NCBI RefSeq assembly: GCF_002139915.1
Contig: NZ_CP018788.1
Span: 372,001-436,000, forward strand
Source of the DNA: Campylobacter devanensis
GTDB lineage: Bacteria; Campylobacterota; Campylobacteria; Campylobacterales; Campylobacteraceae
DNA length: 64,000 bases
Direction: 5' to 3'
Positions within the stretch are counted from its first letter, which is position 1; the number at the start of each line of letters is the position of its first letter. The notes under the pieces were generated by a model, which did not search any database, was not told the origin of the DNA, and worked only from the letters and a program-made list of their open reading frames with translations. Positions 31,779-40,920 of this stretch are shown in pieces. Both the position numbers and the translations under genes were made by a program.

Positions 31779-33370
31779 TACTTCTCATCCATTGCATAGG
31801 TTGTACGATACTCTTCGTAGCTACCTTTAAAGTCTATAATTTCACCATTACCTTTTAGGTGTAATATTCTATTGGCAAAGGCATCAATTAACTCCCTATC
31901 GTGGCTTACACAGATACAACTACCACTAAAGTTATATAACGCTTCACCTAAAGCAATGATAGCTTCTAGGTCTAGATGGTTATTTGGTTCATCTAAGATA
32001 AGCAAATTCGCCCTTTGTAGCATAAGCTTAGATAGCATTAATCTATGCTTTTCTCCACCGCTTAAACTGCCAACTTCTTTTTCTTGCTCAGCTCCACTAA
32101 ATAGCATTCTACCTAAGCATTTACGGATCTCATCTAGGTCTTTATTTTTGCTATCTTGTAGCCACTCATATAGTTTTAATGTTCCAGTAATTTTATTTGA
32201 GCTATCTTGCGCAAAATATCCTAACTCAATTGTTGCTCCAATATGCACTTTACCGCTATCTGCTTCTAACTCGCTCATTAAAATCTTGCATAAAGTAGAT
32301 TTACCTACGCCATTGGTTCCGATGATTGCGATTTTATCGCCTTTATTCATCTTAAAATTGAAATTATCCAAAATCACATTATCATCGAATTTTTTATTTA
32401 TTGCAGTTAATTCTATTAACTCATTGCCAATTTCACGATTAGTTCTAAATAAAATACTAGGATCACGGCGGCTAGATATTTTAATCTCATTGATTTGGAG
32501 TTTTTCAAGCTGTTTGGCTCTACTTGTGGCTTGCTTTGCTTTACTAGCATTGGCACTAAATCTAGCTATAAATTTCTCAAGCTCTTCACGCTCTTTTAAC
32601 TTCTTATCACGCTCCATTTCAGCTTGTTTAGCGACTAAATTTGCTGCGATATACCAATCGTCATAGTTACCGCTAAATTCTCTAATTTGTTTAAAATCCA
32701 CATCCAAAATATGCGTACAAACTCTATTTAAAAAGTGTCTATCGTGGCTGATTACTACTAGAGTTCCTTCGTGATTGATTAGCTCTCTTTCTAGCCATGC
32801 AATTGCATCGATATCAAGGTTGTTTGTCGGCTCATCAAGAAATAAAATATCAGGCTTAGGAAATAGCACTTGAGCGAGCAAGACTTTTACCTTATCGCTG
32901 CTTTCGATTTGGCTCATTAATTTATCATACTCATGTAAGCCAAGTGAGCTTAGGATTTTTTCTATCCTTGTTTCATACTCATATGTTGGGTCCTCTTCAG
33001 CAGTGATGATCTCAAGTTCGCTAAGGCGTTCATTAATCTCATCAGTAAATTCCTCGCTTAAATAGAGCTTTTCTTTCTCCTTGATTGCATCATATAGTCT
33101 TTTGTTTCCCCATAAAACAGCATCTTTTAAGGTAAAATTTTCAAATGCAAATTGATCTTGGCCTAAGACGCCGATTTTTTTATTAGATTCTATGATTATA
33201 TCGCCGCTAGTGTGTTCTATTTGGCCGCTTAAAATCTTTAAAAATGTAGATTTTCCAGCACCATTTGCGCCGATTAGGCCATAGCGATTGTGCGAATTTA
33301 GCTTTAAATTTACATCTTCAAATAGTAGCTGAGAGCCAAAACGGTGTGTTAAGCCTTTGATTTCAACCAT
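31778..33370 (-). CDS. ybiT: ABC-F family ATPase, YbiT type
   Basis: A 530-residue soluble protein with two ABC domains and no membrane segment. Walker A motifs are GANGAGKST (about 35-43) and GTNGVGKST (about 350-358); signature motifs and Walker B (ILFLDEPTNNLD, LLILDEPNNHLD) are present in both. RYGLIGANG and IGVLGQDQFAFENFTLKDAV are close to the E. coli YbiT N-terminus. ABC-F proteins bind the ribosomal E site and adjust translation; a link to antibiotic resistance is not suggested by the sequence. Confidence 0.92.
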   Translation of the reverse strand: MVEIKGLTHRFGSQLLFEDVNLKLNSHNRYGLIGANGAGKSTFLKILSGQIEHTSGDIIIESNKKIGVLGQDQFAFENFTLKDAVLWGNKRLYDAIKEKEKLYLSEEFTDEINERLSELEIITAEEDPTYEYETRIEKILSSLGLHEYDKLMSQIESSDKVKVLLAQVLFPKPDILFLDEPTNNLDIDAIAWLERELINHEGTLVVISHDRHFLNRVCTHILDVDFKQIREFSGNYDDWYIAANLVAKQAEMERDKKLKEREELEKFIARFSANASKAKQATSRAKQLEKLQINEIKISSRRDPSILFRTNREIGNELIELTAINKKFDDNVILDNFNFKMNKGDKIAIIGTNGVGKSTLCKILMSELEADSGKVHIGATIELGYFAQDSSNKITGTLKLYEWLQDSKNKDLDEIRKCLGRMLFSGAEQEKEVGSLSGGEKHRLMLSKLMLQRANLLILDEPNNHLDLEAIIALGEALYNFSGSCICVSHDRELIDAFANRILHLKGNGEIIDFKGSYEEYRTTYAMDEK

Positions 33371-33379
33371 TACTATTCC

Positions 33380-34567
33380 TTAATGCAAGTCAGCATTTAG
33401 CTTAATAGCTCTTTTACTAATGCTAGCTGTGATTTGACCTGTTTGGCTATTTTGGCGATAGTGAATTCCATTTAGATTGGCTAGTTCAAGTGCTTTATAT
33501 ATCTCTTTATCAAATTTAAACCCTGGATTTACTTTTTCAAGAGCCTCTTTATCGCTTATATATATTTTTGTACCCTCAAGAATTGCTATACCAGCATCTA
33601 TGATACAATCATCGCCAAGAGGTACGCCAGTTACTGAATTAGCACCTAAAAGGCATCTTTTACCTACGCTAATTGGATTGCCATTTGTGCCACTTAGTAC
33701 GCCTAAAATACTCGCACCACCGCCTACATCGCTTCCATCTCCTACGCTTACAGAGCTTGAGATTCTACCTTCTACCATTACTGATCCAGTTGTCCCAGAG
33801 TTGAAGTTGATATATGAAGCGCCTGGCATTACTGTTGTGCCTGGTGCTAGAACCGCACCCATTCTTACTTTTGCACTATCTAAGATTCTAGTATTATCGC
33901 TTGGTATTATGTGATTTAAGTAGCGTGGGAATTTATCTACGCTTACTATATTTGGATACCAGCCTTTCATCTTTAGCCAAATTTCATTCTCTCTTAAATT
34001 GTCTAATTCGTGTGGATTGCCATCACTATCCCAAGCTAGATTTGGTAATAAACCAAAAGCGCCATTAAGATTTAGTGATCGAATTTCGGCTTTATTTAGT
34101 GATAGTAGATATAGTTTTAGATAGACAGCTTCAACGCTTTTTGGTGCATCATCGCTATATAAAAATGTTACTACAAATTCAACATCATTTTCCATCTCGC
34201 CATCATTTAAAATTTCATCTACTACTAATAGATTTTGAACATTTTTGTGTTTATCGCCTTCGCATTCATCTAGTAAAAAATCAAATACATTAAGCGCATC
34301 AGCTGTAATAGCTGAGTTAATCGGTGCTACAAATTCACTCCCACTATTATCGATTTTTATACCATTTTTTTCAATTGCCCAGCTTAATACAGCTGCACTT
34401 CCATAATTTTCATTCATATTTACTACTGCGTAATTTACGCTGATTGTTTTGGCTGATTTACCTTTTATGCTTCTACCGATTGCAAATGCAATTGGATCTT
34501 TATAGCCAGCTTGAGAACGAATCTCATCGGTAAATTTTTTTAAATCATTTAAATTTTTAATATTCAT
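33380..34567 (-). CDS. dapD: Tetrahydrodipicolinate N-succinyltransferase DapD
   Basis: A 395-residue enzyme of lysine/diaminopimelate synthesis, using succinyl-CoA. The N-terminal two-thirds is the long form found in epsilonproteobacteria; the C-terminal part (about 230-330) is a left-handed beta helix with hexapeptide repeats such as GAVLAPGTTVMPGASYINF and GDGSDVGGGASILGVL. Starts at ATG 34567. It lies in a minus-strand run but belongs to a pathway unrelated to its neighbours. Confidence 0.92.
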   Translation of the reverse strand: MNIKNLNDLKKFTDEIRSQAGYKDPIAFAIGRSIKGKSAKTISVNYAVVNMNENYGSAAVLSWAIEKNGIKIDNSGSEFVAPINSAITADALNVFDFLLDECEGDKHKNVQNLLVVDEILNDGEMENDVEFVVTFLYSDDAPKSVEAVYLKLYLLSLNKAEIRSLNLNGAFGLLPNLAWDSDGNPHELDNLRENEIWLKMKGWYPNIVSVDKFPRYLNHIIPSDNTRILDSAKVRMGAVLAPGTTVMPGASYINFNSGTTGSVMVEGRISSSVSVGDGSDVGGGASILGVLSGTNGNPISVGKRCLLGANSVTGVPLGDDCIIDAGIAILEGTKIYISDKEALEKVNPGFKFDKEIYKALELANLNGIHYRQNSQTGQITASISKRAIKLNADLH

Positions 34568-34586
34568 AATCTTTCCTTTTATTTAA

Positions 34587-35732
34587 TTAAATTGACTCTT
34601 TATCCATCATATCTTTGTAGCTACTTAGAGCATTTTTACGCTCTTGTAGATAGCTATTTAGTTTTGGCTTGCTTTGTTGTATAATTAGTTCAAAATCATC
34701 TTGACTTTTTATTCCATCTTCGCCAAATTTATCCAAAAGTACATTCGAATTGCCTACTAAGGCTAAATATTTTTGGTTTTCGTAGTTTAGTAAAACTACT
34801 TTATTTTGGGCATCTAATGACTTTTCATAGAGGACATCTACACTCTCATCGCTCCAATTAAAGTTACTTATAGAAGCTGTAGTATCTTGAAAATTTGAAG
34901 CGGTTTTATAGTTTGAGTTTGCTTGCAAATTTAGTGAGGATTGAAAATCTTGAGTTGTTTGATAACTTTGTGCCGATTGTGAATTTGTAGTACTTTGATG
35001 ATTTTGTTCTATTTGAAAATCAGCGGCTTGATAATTTTGCGATACTTGTGGATTTGGTGTAGCAATATCAAATGGTTTTGGATTTGGCGTAACTTTTGGT
35101 GTATTTATAGTAGTTTTAGTAGTTTGTATGCTTTTGGCTTGTTGATTTTTTTTTGTATATTTAGCTTTGATAAACATTAAAAAAACAAAGAGTGTAAATA
35201 GAACTAAAATTACTATAATGTAGTTTGTATACATATCATCACCACTATCTTTTTTGGTCGGGATATTAGCTAGTGGATTTTGTTCTTTTGGTTGAGTGTT
35301 TGCAACTTGTGTTGGTTTGATATTTTGTGCTGATTGGGCAGTTTTTTCTATAGCTGACTGATTGGTAGATTTAATTGGGATTTGTGGTGTTACACGAATT
35401 CTAAGACCAAATTTATCGCTAGTTTTAGAGGCAACTATAGAGATTGGCTTAGATGATTTTAGCTGCAGTGTAGCACTATTATTAGCTGAGGTAATTAAAA
35501 TATTTTGGATAATATTTGATTTTATCTGCTTGCTTACTTGACCTTTTAAAGATAGATCGCTTAGGATGATATAGGTTAAATCAGCGTTATTTTGTTGTTT
35601 TATAGTGCCATCATATGGAGCATCAAAACTAAGCATAATATCGATACGCTCATCACGTTCATATATATTGTGAGTAAGTAGATTTGCTGCCCAAATTGGC
35701 AAGGCTATAAATATTAAAAGCCAAATTTTCAT
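34587..35732 (-). CDS. Membrane protein with N/Q-rich cytoplasmic part (Cj0352-like)
   Basis: A 381-residue protein with a signal peptide (MKIWLLIFIALPIWAANLL), a periplasmic beta-type domain (about 20-135, AMIN-like in appearance), a linker rich in Thr/Asn/Gln, one membrane segment (about 172-190) and a long Gln/Asn/Ser-rich tail. The tail holds loose repeats of the pattern FQ/YQ-x-x-x-x-x-Q (about 215-290). By position after fliN it matches C. jejuni Cj0352, from memory. Function unknown; a link to flagella or the cell envelope is inferred from context. ATG overlaps the fliN stop by 4 nt. Confidence 0.75.
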   Translation of the reverse strand: MKIWLLIFIALPIWAANLLTHNIYERDERIDIMLSFDAPYDGTIKQQNNADLTYIILSDLSLKGQVSKQIKSNIIQNILITSANNSATLQLKSSKPISIVASKTSDKFGLRIRVTPQIPIKSTNQSAIEKTAQSAQNIKPTQVANTQPKEQNPLANIPTKKDSGDDMYTNYIIVILVLFTLFVFLMFIKAKYTKKNQQAKSIQTTKTTINTPKVTPNPKPFDIATPNPQVSQNYQAADFQIEQNHQSTTNSQSAQSYQTTQDFQSSLNLQANSNYKTASNFQDTTASISNFNWSDESVDVLYEKSLDAQNKVVLLNYENQKYLALVGNSNVLLDKFGEDGIKSQDDFELIIQQSKPKLNSYLQERKNALSSYKDMMDKESI

Positions 35733-36034
35733 ATTAGCTCTCTTCTAAAATATTGGATTACAGATTTAGAATCTAATATCTCATTTATACGGATTGCCAA
35801 GTTTTTTTCATACACCATTACCTCGCCCTTGCCAAATATTCTATTATTGATGTATAGTTCTACGCTTTCACCAGCTGGTTTATCTAAATCTATAACTGAA
35901 CCAACATCAAGTCGTAAAAGCTCACGTACGCTAATAGTAGTCATACCAAGATCACTAATAAACTCTACGCCAATATCTAGCAACTCATCGTAGTCACGAA
36001 ATAATCCATTTTGGCTTGTATTTGTCTCGTTCAT
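35729..36034 (-). CDS. fliN: Flagellar motor switch protein FliN
   Basis: A 101-residue protein made almost wholly of the FliN/SpoA C-terminal domain: LRLDVGSVIDLDKPAGESV with the Lys/Pro loop, then VYINNRIFGKGEV-type strand (here LYINNRIFGKGEV) and AIRINEIL. FliN forms the C-ring base with FliG and FliM and binds CheY-P. Its start overlaps the CheX-like gene by 4 nt and its stop overlaps the membrane-protein gene by 4 nt, so the three form one tight operon. Confidence 0.93.
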   Translation of the reverse strand: MNETNTSQNGLFRDYDELLDIGVEFISDLGMTTISVRELLRLDVGSVIDLDKPAGESVELYINNRIFGKGEVMVYEKNLAIRINEILDSKSVIQYFRRELI

Positions 36035-36450
36035 ACTTTTTTATAACCTATTTTGAAAGTTTTATTTTTTATTTTAAAGATATGAGATTTTTCAAGTCTA
36101 ACTGGAAATCTCTCAACTTTGCCTAAAAATTCAGGTGTACCAAGCCTATAAATTCCATCATTATTATCACTTAAGAGATTCTTGGCATAACCTACGATTT
36201 GATTAGCTACCTCTCTGCTTAAATCGCCTAAATCAGTCTTTTTAGCCTCTTCAGTGTTAAATAGTTTATCTACAAAAAGCTCTAAAGTCTCTTTTTTAAA
36301 ATATAGATAAAATTGAAACTCTATATCATCTTTATATAAGGGAATACTAGCACCATATAGGTCTTTTCCTAGACTTTTTCCCTCTTTTATCTCGTAACCA
36401 AATACATCAGTGCAAAAGTGTCTAGTAGCATAATTGATAGCATTTAGCAT
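36031..36450 (-). CDS. CheX/FliY-like chemophosphatase domain protein (Cj0350-like)
   Basis: A 139-residue protein resembling the CheC/CheX/FliY phosphatase fold; the segment DLGDLSREVANQIVGYAKNL fits the family signature with E..NqI.G. The likely catalytic Glu and Asn are in REVANQIVG. This would make it a CheY-P or related phosphatase, but the assignment is by pattern only. It heads the operon with fliN and lies directly after trpA, matching Cj0350 of C. jejuni as I recall. Confidence 0.7.
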   Translation of the reverse strand: MLNAINYATRHFCTDVFGYEIKEGKSLGKDLYGASIPLYKDDIEFQFYLYFKKETLELFVDKLFNTEEAKKTDLGDLSREVANQIVGYAKNLLSDNNDGIYRLGTPEFLGKVERFPVRLEKSHIFKIKNKTFKIGYKKV

Positions 36451-36476
36451 TATAATCTCCTTAAGTTTTGGCTAAT

Positions 36477-36482
36477 ATTATA
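36477..36482 (-). promoter_or_regulatory. -10 box for the CheX-like/fliN operon
   Basis: TATAAT on the minus strand, preceded by TTTTG (an extended -10), 27 nt before the start codon at 36450. A ribosome-binding site AAGGAG lies just before the start. Confidence 0.65.
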
Positions 36483-36558
36483 CAAAATTTAGCTTTAAAA
36501 GAGTTTATTTGACTAAATTCTGACTGATTTTAGTTTGAAATTTAGCCAAATTGTGTAA

Positions 36559-37305
36559 CTATTCAAATAACTCTTTTATCTTTTGATGTGCGGTTTGTGG
36601 GTCAAATTTGCTTGTAATCTCTACAATTTTTGTGCCTATAATTGCGCCATCTGCATACTCTTTTACCTTTTTGACATCGCTAGCATTCTTGACCCCAAAG
36701 CCTATGGCGACAGGTAAATTGGTATTGTCTTTTATAAACTCAATCATATCTTTGAGTCTATCTAGTGAGCTTTGTTCGCCACCTGTTACGCCAAGAGAGC
36801 CAACAGCATATATAAATCCACTAGAGCCGCTTAGAATCTCTTTTGAGCGTTTAGTGCTTGTAGGGGCAATAAGGCGAATTAAGCTAATGCCATATTGCTG
36901 ACATTTAAGAGCAAACTCGCAGCTCTCCTCATAAGGCATATCAGGTACTAAAATTCCACTAATACCACACTCTAAACTTTGGCGTAAAAATTTATCTTCG
37001 CCATAAGCTAAAATAATATTGTAATATACTAAAAATACCAATGCTTTAGAGGTTTTAACACCTTTTAGCATATCAAAAACTTTTGTTGTATTTACTCCGT
37101 TATGGCATGCTTGAAATGCTGCGTTGGCTATAAGTTTGCCATCTGCTAAAGGATCAGAATAAGGTATTCCAATCTCAATTATATCAAGCACGCTATCATC
37201 AAGTAAATTTAAAAACTCTTTGCTGTATTCTAAGCTAGGATATCCAGCTACAATGTAGCCGATATTTGCTTTTTTGCCTTTAAAAGCATTTGCTATCTTA
37301 TCCAT
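36559..37305 (-). CDS. trpA: Tryptophan synthase alpha chain
   Basis: A 248-residue TIM barrel that splits indole-3-glycerol phosphate. Catalytic Glu44 and Asp55 lie in [15 protein letters not shown]; the phosphate site [13 protein letters not shown] is near residue 200. Slightly shorter than E. coli TrpA (268). Last gene of the trp operon; its start overlaps trpB by 8 nt. Confidence 0.96.
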   Translation of the reverse strand: MDKIANAFKGKKANIGYIVAGYPSLEYSKEFLNLLDDSVLDIIEIGIPYSDPLADGKLIANAAFQACHNGVNTTKVFDMLKGVKTSKALVFLVYYNIILAYGEDKFLRQSLECGISGILVPDMPYEESCEFALKCQQYGISLIRLIAPTSTKRSKEILSGSSGFIYAVGSLGVTGGEQSSLDRLKDMIEFIKDNTNLPVAIGFGVKNASDVKKVKEYADGAIIGTKIVEITSKFDPQTAHQKIKELFE

Positions 37306-38479
37306 ATATTGTTCCTTTTTTATAATCCATTATAGTATGCATATCTTTATCGCCTCTACCACTTACATTTACTACAATATTTGAGCGTTTTTGTAGTGTA
37401 GGACATAGCTTATCTAAATAGGCTAGGGCGTGAGAGCTCTCAATAGCTGGTATTATCCCTTCTAATTTTGATAGAAGTCTTAGAGCATTTATGCACTCAT
37501 CATCACTAACAGCGTAGTAGCTTACTCTACCTATATCTTGTAAATGTGCATGCTCGGGCCCAACACCTGGATAATCAAGCCCCGCACTTATGCTATGAAC
37601 GGGTAAAATCATTCCAAATTCATCTTGTAAAACGATGGTTTTCATCCCATGGATTATGCCATCAGCGCCCTTAGTTAGAGTCGCTGCGTGGTATTTAGTC
37701 TCTATACCAAGCCCAGCGGCTTCTACGCCTATTATATTTACACTTAGATCATCTAAAAAAGCTGAAAATATGCCTATAGCATTACTTCCACCGCCCACGC
37801 AAGCGATGATATAATCAGCTTTTACGCCTTTTTCATCTAATTGTGCTTTGGCTTCAGTGCCGATTATGCTTTGGAAATCTCTAACGATTTTTGGGTATGG
37901 ATGAGGCCCAACAGCTGAACCAATCACATAAAATCTTGTTTCTATCTCATTTACCCACGCTTGAATAGCTGCCGTGGTGGCCTCTTTAAGCGTGCCAAGT
38001 CCATCGCTAATAGGCACTACATTAGCCCCTAAAAGCTGCATTTTATAGACATTTAGAGCCTGTCTTTTGGTATCGCATTCACCCATATAAACATCGCACT
38101 CCAAACCCAAAAGCGCCGCCGCAGTCGCAGTAGCTACGCCGTGTTGGCCAGCGCCTGTTTCGGCTAAGACCTTCTTTTTACCCATTTTTTTGGCAAGCAA
38201 AGCTTGGGCTAGGGCGTTATTGATCTTGTGAGCTCCTGTGTGATTGAGATCTTCTCTTTTTAGATAGATATCATGCCCATAATGCTCACTTAGCCTTTTG
38301 GCGTGATACAATGGGCTTGGTCTGCCTACATAATCTCTTAAAAGCTCATTTAACTCAGCCTTAAACTCATCGCTACTAGCTATTTTTTCATAAGCAACTT
38401 CTAACTCATTTAATGCGCTCATCACGGTTTCAGGAACAAATTGGCCACCATATTTACCAAAATAGGCTTTTGCATTCAT
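37298..38479 (-). CDS. trpB: Tryptophan synthase beta chain
   Basis: A 393-residue PLP enzyme that joins indole and serine. The Schiff-base Lys85 lies in [13 protein letters not shown], and the PLP phosphate loop [10 protein letters not shown] is near residue 228. TrpB1 type, forming the alpha2-beta2 complex with TrpA. Start overlaps trpF by 4 nt (ATGA). Confidence 0.97.
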   Translation of the reverse strand: MNAKAYFGKYGGQFVPETVMSALNELEVAYEKIASSDEFKAELNELLRDYVGRPSPLYHAKRLSEHYGHDIYLKREDLNHTGAHKINNALAQALLAKKMGKKKVLAETGAGQHGVATATAAALLGLECDVYMGECDTKRQALNVYKMQLLGANVVPISDGLGTLKEATTAAIQAWVNEIETRFYVIGSAVGPHPYPKIVRDFQSIIGTEAKAQLDEKGVKADYIIACVGGGSNAIGIFSAFLDDLSVNIIGVEAAGLGIETKYHAATLTKGADGIIHGMKTIVLQDEFGMILPVHSISAGLDYPGVGPEHAHLQDIGRVSYYAVSDDECINALRLLSKLEGIIPAIESSHALAYLDKLCPTLQKRSNIVVNVSGRGDKDMHTIMDYKKGTIYG

Positions 38480-39087
38480 CTTAAATCTCCTAAATTAACT
38501 ATTTTTAAAATTTCATATATCTTTTTGCTATCTTTAAACCCAAACTCATCTTCTATTTTGCTATTTATATCAATTAAATTTGGTTTAAGCTTTATAGCTT
38601 CTTTTAAATTTTCTACACCGATTCCACCGGCTAAACCAAATTTGATATCTAAATTTTTTAGTAAATCCCAATTAAATTTAACCCCATTTCCACCCTTTTT
38701 TTCACCTTTTGTATCAAATAATACTCTATCATAACTCCCATTAAGCTCTGGTAATGATTCATCCACGCTAAAAACTTGCCAAACTTCGCAACCAAATTTG
38801 GCTTTATCATCTACTTTTTCATAGATTTGAACAGCGTCTAAATTCGTTAAATTCACTATCTTGGCTATCTTATCAAACTCAATCCCAGCAAATACTCCAA
38901 CAACTTTTATACCAAATTTATGAGCCAAATCAGCAATATTTTTAGCCATTTCTAAGCTAACTTGCCTTTTACTCTGAGCGAAAATCACACCGATAAAATC
39001 CACCCTTTGAGCGTCAAATTCGCACTCGCAGACGCTTTTGGCTTCGTTTAAATTTTTGATACCGCAAATTTTGATTAATGGCTTCAT
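38476..39087 (-). CDS. trpF: Phosphoribosylanthranilate isomerase
   Basis: A 203-residue TIM barrel of tryptophan synthesis. The N-terminal IKICGIKN holds the catalytic Cys8; the second catalytic Asp is in RVLFDTKG (about 122-125); [12 protein letters not shown] is the phosphate-binding segment. The ribosome-binding AGG falls in the TAG-GT stop region of the endonuclease gene, only 8 nt upstream. No trpC is fused or adjacent, so the next enzyme, indole-3-glycerol phosphate synthase, is encoded elsewhere. Confidence 0.93.
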   Translation of the reverse strand: MKPLIKICGIKNLNEAKSVCECEFDAQRVDFIGVIFAQSKRQVSLEMAKNIADLAHKFGIKVVGVFAGIEFDKIAKIVNLTNLDAVQIYEKVDDKAKFGCEVWQVFSVDESLPELNGSYDRVLFDTKGEKKGGNGVKFNWDLLKNLDIKFGLAGGIGVENLKEAIKLKPNLIDINSKIEDEFGFKDSKKIYEILKIVNLGDLR

Positions 39088-39095
39088 CTTAAAAC

Positions 39096-39821
39096 CTAAA
39101 AAATGTAATATCTCAAAGAAGTCTCGGCAATTTCTTTCATAATCTCAAACATTTCATCAATACTCCACTCGTCTTTTCTAAAATACATACTCACTGGTGC
39201 AAATTTGTTATGTTCGCTATTGCCGTCAAGTTTGAAAATATAAGTTTTATTTAGATAGTAAAATTCGTTCATTGTACTAAGTTTTGAAAAAACATTTTTT
39301 GTCGTTATATCATCTTGATTAAAATCATCCCCGTGTCCGAAGCATACAAATGGTGTTATATCTTCATGGTTCATCATCGCTTTTATTCCGATTAAATTTT
39401 TTCCAAGCCTTTCTATAGCATTACCACGAGCCTGTTTTGTTAGCCCTTCTGCTAGTCTTTTATCATTTGTGCCTTGTCGTTTAACTTCTGCTGCTAGAAG
39501 CAACTTTTGATAATTTTCATCATCTTTCTTTTTTAAAATCAAAAATCCACCGTCTGGCATGATAGTATTTTCTTCCCAATTTGTATCAAATTGTTTTCTA
39601 ATACCACCATTTCTGATATTATCCATCATTATTTTTAGTGATAAAGATTTTCCAAATTCAAAATAATATCCATCGAAATTTTGTATATTTTTAAAACGAT
39701 TTATTAAATATTCAATCGTTCTATTCATAGCTATTCCAATATTTTTATCATCAGATTTAGAATTTACATTTTTTGCCTTATGTTGATTTTTATTTTTTCT
39801 CAAATCATCGCTACTTGCCAT
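39096..39821 (-). CDS. EcoRI-family type II restriction endonuclease
   Basis: A 241-residue protein that lines up with EcoRI (277 residues) along most of its length. IMPDGGFLIL (Asp90) followed by LAAEVKRQG (Glu112-Val-Lys114) reproduces the EcoRI PD...ExK site (Asp91, Glu111, Lys113). ARGNAIERLGKN (133-138 = GNAIER) matches the EcoRI recognition helix segment AGNAIERS with its Asn, Ala and Arg. The C-terminal EWSIDEMFEIMKEIAETSLR matches EcoRI REW...IMFEIM.DIS.TSLR. The catalytic residues are intact, so the enzyme is probably active; a GAATTC or related AATT-centred target is inference. ATG overlaps the methylase end by 11 nt, behind AAGG. It lies inside the trp operon. Confidence 0.87.
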   Translation of the reverse strand: MASSDDLRKNKNQHKAKNVNSKSDDKNIGIAMNRTIEYLINRFKNIQNFDGYYFEFGKSLSLKIMMDNIRNGGIRKQFDTNWEENTIMPDGGFLILKKKDDENYQKLLLAAEVKRQGTNDKRLAEGLTKQARGNAIERLGKNLIGIKAMMNHEDITPFVCFGHGDDFNQDDITTKNVFSKLSTMNEFYYLNKTYIFKLDGNSEHNKFAPVSMYFRKDEWSIDEMFEIMKEIAETSLRYYIF

Positions 39822-40920
39822 TTTTTATCCTTTTTTTAACGATATAAAGATACTCTGTGACATATAAATCTCTTGAGTTTAAATTTCTACTAGCTCTGTA
39901 AGTTGGGTATTTGATCTCGACCTTATCAACCTCGCCAATTTTGTCTAAATTTATCAAAAACTCATCCATACTGATAAAGCCATCTGAGCTAAATGAGATG
40001 ATTAGATATTTAGCTTTAAATTCGCTTAAAAGGTTAAAAAATTCATCGCTTGCTTTAGCTTTTTTATTATATTTTGAGCGGTTCCAGTCGTTTGGTATGC
40101 CACTAACTTTGCTAATTTGCTCTATATTTGGAGCTTTAAAATCGCTAATTAAATTTAACATAAAGTAGTTTGACCCATAAGGATGTTGATTATAAGGTGG
40201 GTCAAAATAGGCTATATCAACTTTTGATATGGATTTGGCAAATTCTAAAGCGTCATTTTGGAAAACCTCAAATTCACTTTGAAAATTTGAAAAAATCGGC
40301 ATTTTTAGCTCTATTTTGCCTAAAATTCGCCTCAATGCATTTTCGCCCTGTCCGCCAAATTTTCCAACACCATCTTTGTCTTTATAAAATCCTTTGAAAA
40401 CCCCACCGGTATTAGAATGAATGGAGGCTTGGCTAAGCAGTGGAGCGATAAAATATTTTTGAAATTCAGTTGGAATTTTAGATATTTCATCTCTTAAACC
40501 GCCTAAAATTAACGCATTTTGCCTAGAGTAAAAAACTCTTTCATGTTTTTGGATATTTTCATCATTTTTTGGGGCGTAAAGTTCGCTTATAAAGCTCTCT
40601 TTTGGGGTGAAATTATTTTGAATTTGAGTAAAATATTTAGATAGATTATCTATCAAATTTGGATTGGAATTTGATAGATAACATGAGTTTATAATGTATG
40701 AGTATCTCTCTAAATCATTGGCAAAGATTACGCTAGAATAGGATTTTGCAGCTCTTGCGACTATGCCGCTACCACTAAAAACATCAGCAAATGATATCTT
40801 GCTTTTGGCAAGATTATTTTTGATATCAGTTATTACTTTGGTGATATTTGATAGGAGTGAGCGTTTATTGCCTAGATAGCTGATTAATTGCTCACTTAGA
40901 TACTCTTTATTTTCGCTCAT
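39811..40920 (-). CDS. D12-class N6-adenine DNA methyltransferase
   Basis: A 369-residue methyltransferase. An N-terminal YLGNKRSLL (motif X), FADVFSGSGIVARAAKS at 44-60 (motif I, S-adenosylmethionine binding) and DPPY at 240-243 in AYFDPPYNQHPYGSNYF (motif IV) give the alpha-type order of D12 enzymes. HSNTGGVFKGFYK near 168-180 and GQGENALRRI near 190-199 are further conserved-looking blocks. It probably protects the host against the endonuclease encoded immediately downstream. Its ATG overlaps the trpGD stop (ATGA), so methylase translation is likely coupled to trpGD and precedes that of the endonuclease. Confidence 0.88.
   Translation of the reverse strand: MSENKEYLSEQLISYLGNKRSLLSNITKVITDIKNNLAKSKISFADVFSGSGIVARAAKSYSSVIFANDLERYSYIINSCYLSNSNPNLIDNLSKYFTQIQNNFTPKESFISELYAPKNDENIQKHERVFYSRQNALILGGLRDEISKIPTEFQKYFIAPLLSQASIHSNTGGVFKGFYKDKDGVGKFGGQGENALRRILGKIELKMPIFSNFQSEFEVFQNDALEFAKSISKVDIAYFDPPYNQHPYGSNYFMLNLISDFKAPNIEQISKVSGIPNDWNRSKYNKKAKASDEFFNLLSEFKAKYLIISFSSDGFISMDEFLINLDKIGEVDKVEIKYPTYRASRNLNSRDLYVTEYLYIVKKRIKNGK

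Noticed and set aside
39096-40920. Phase-variable homopolymer tract controlling the restriction system
   Set aside because: No run of G or C of seven or more occurs in or before either gene.
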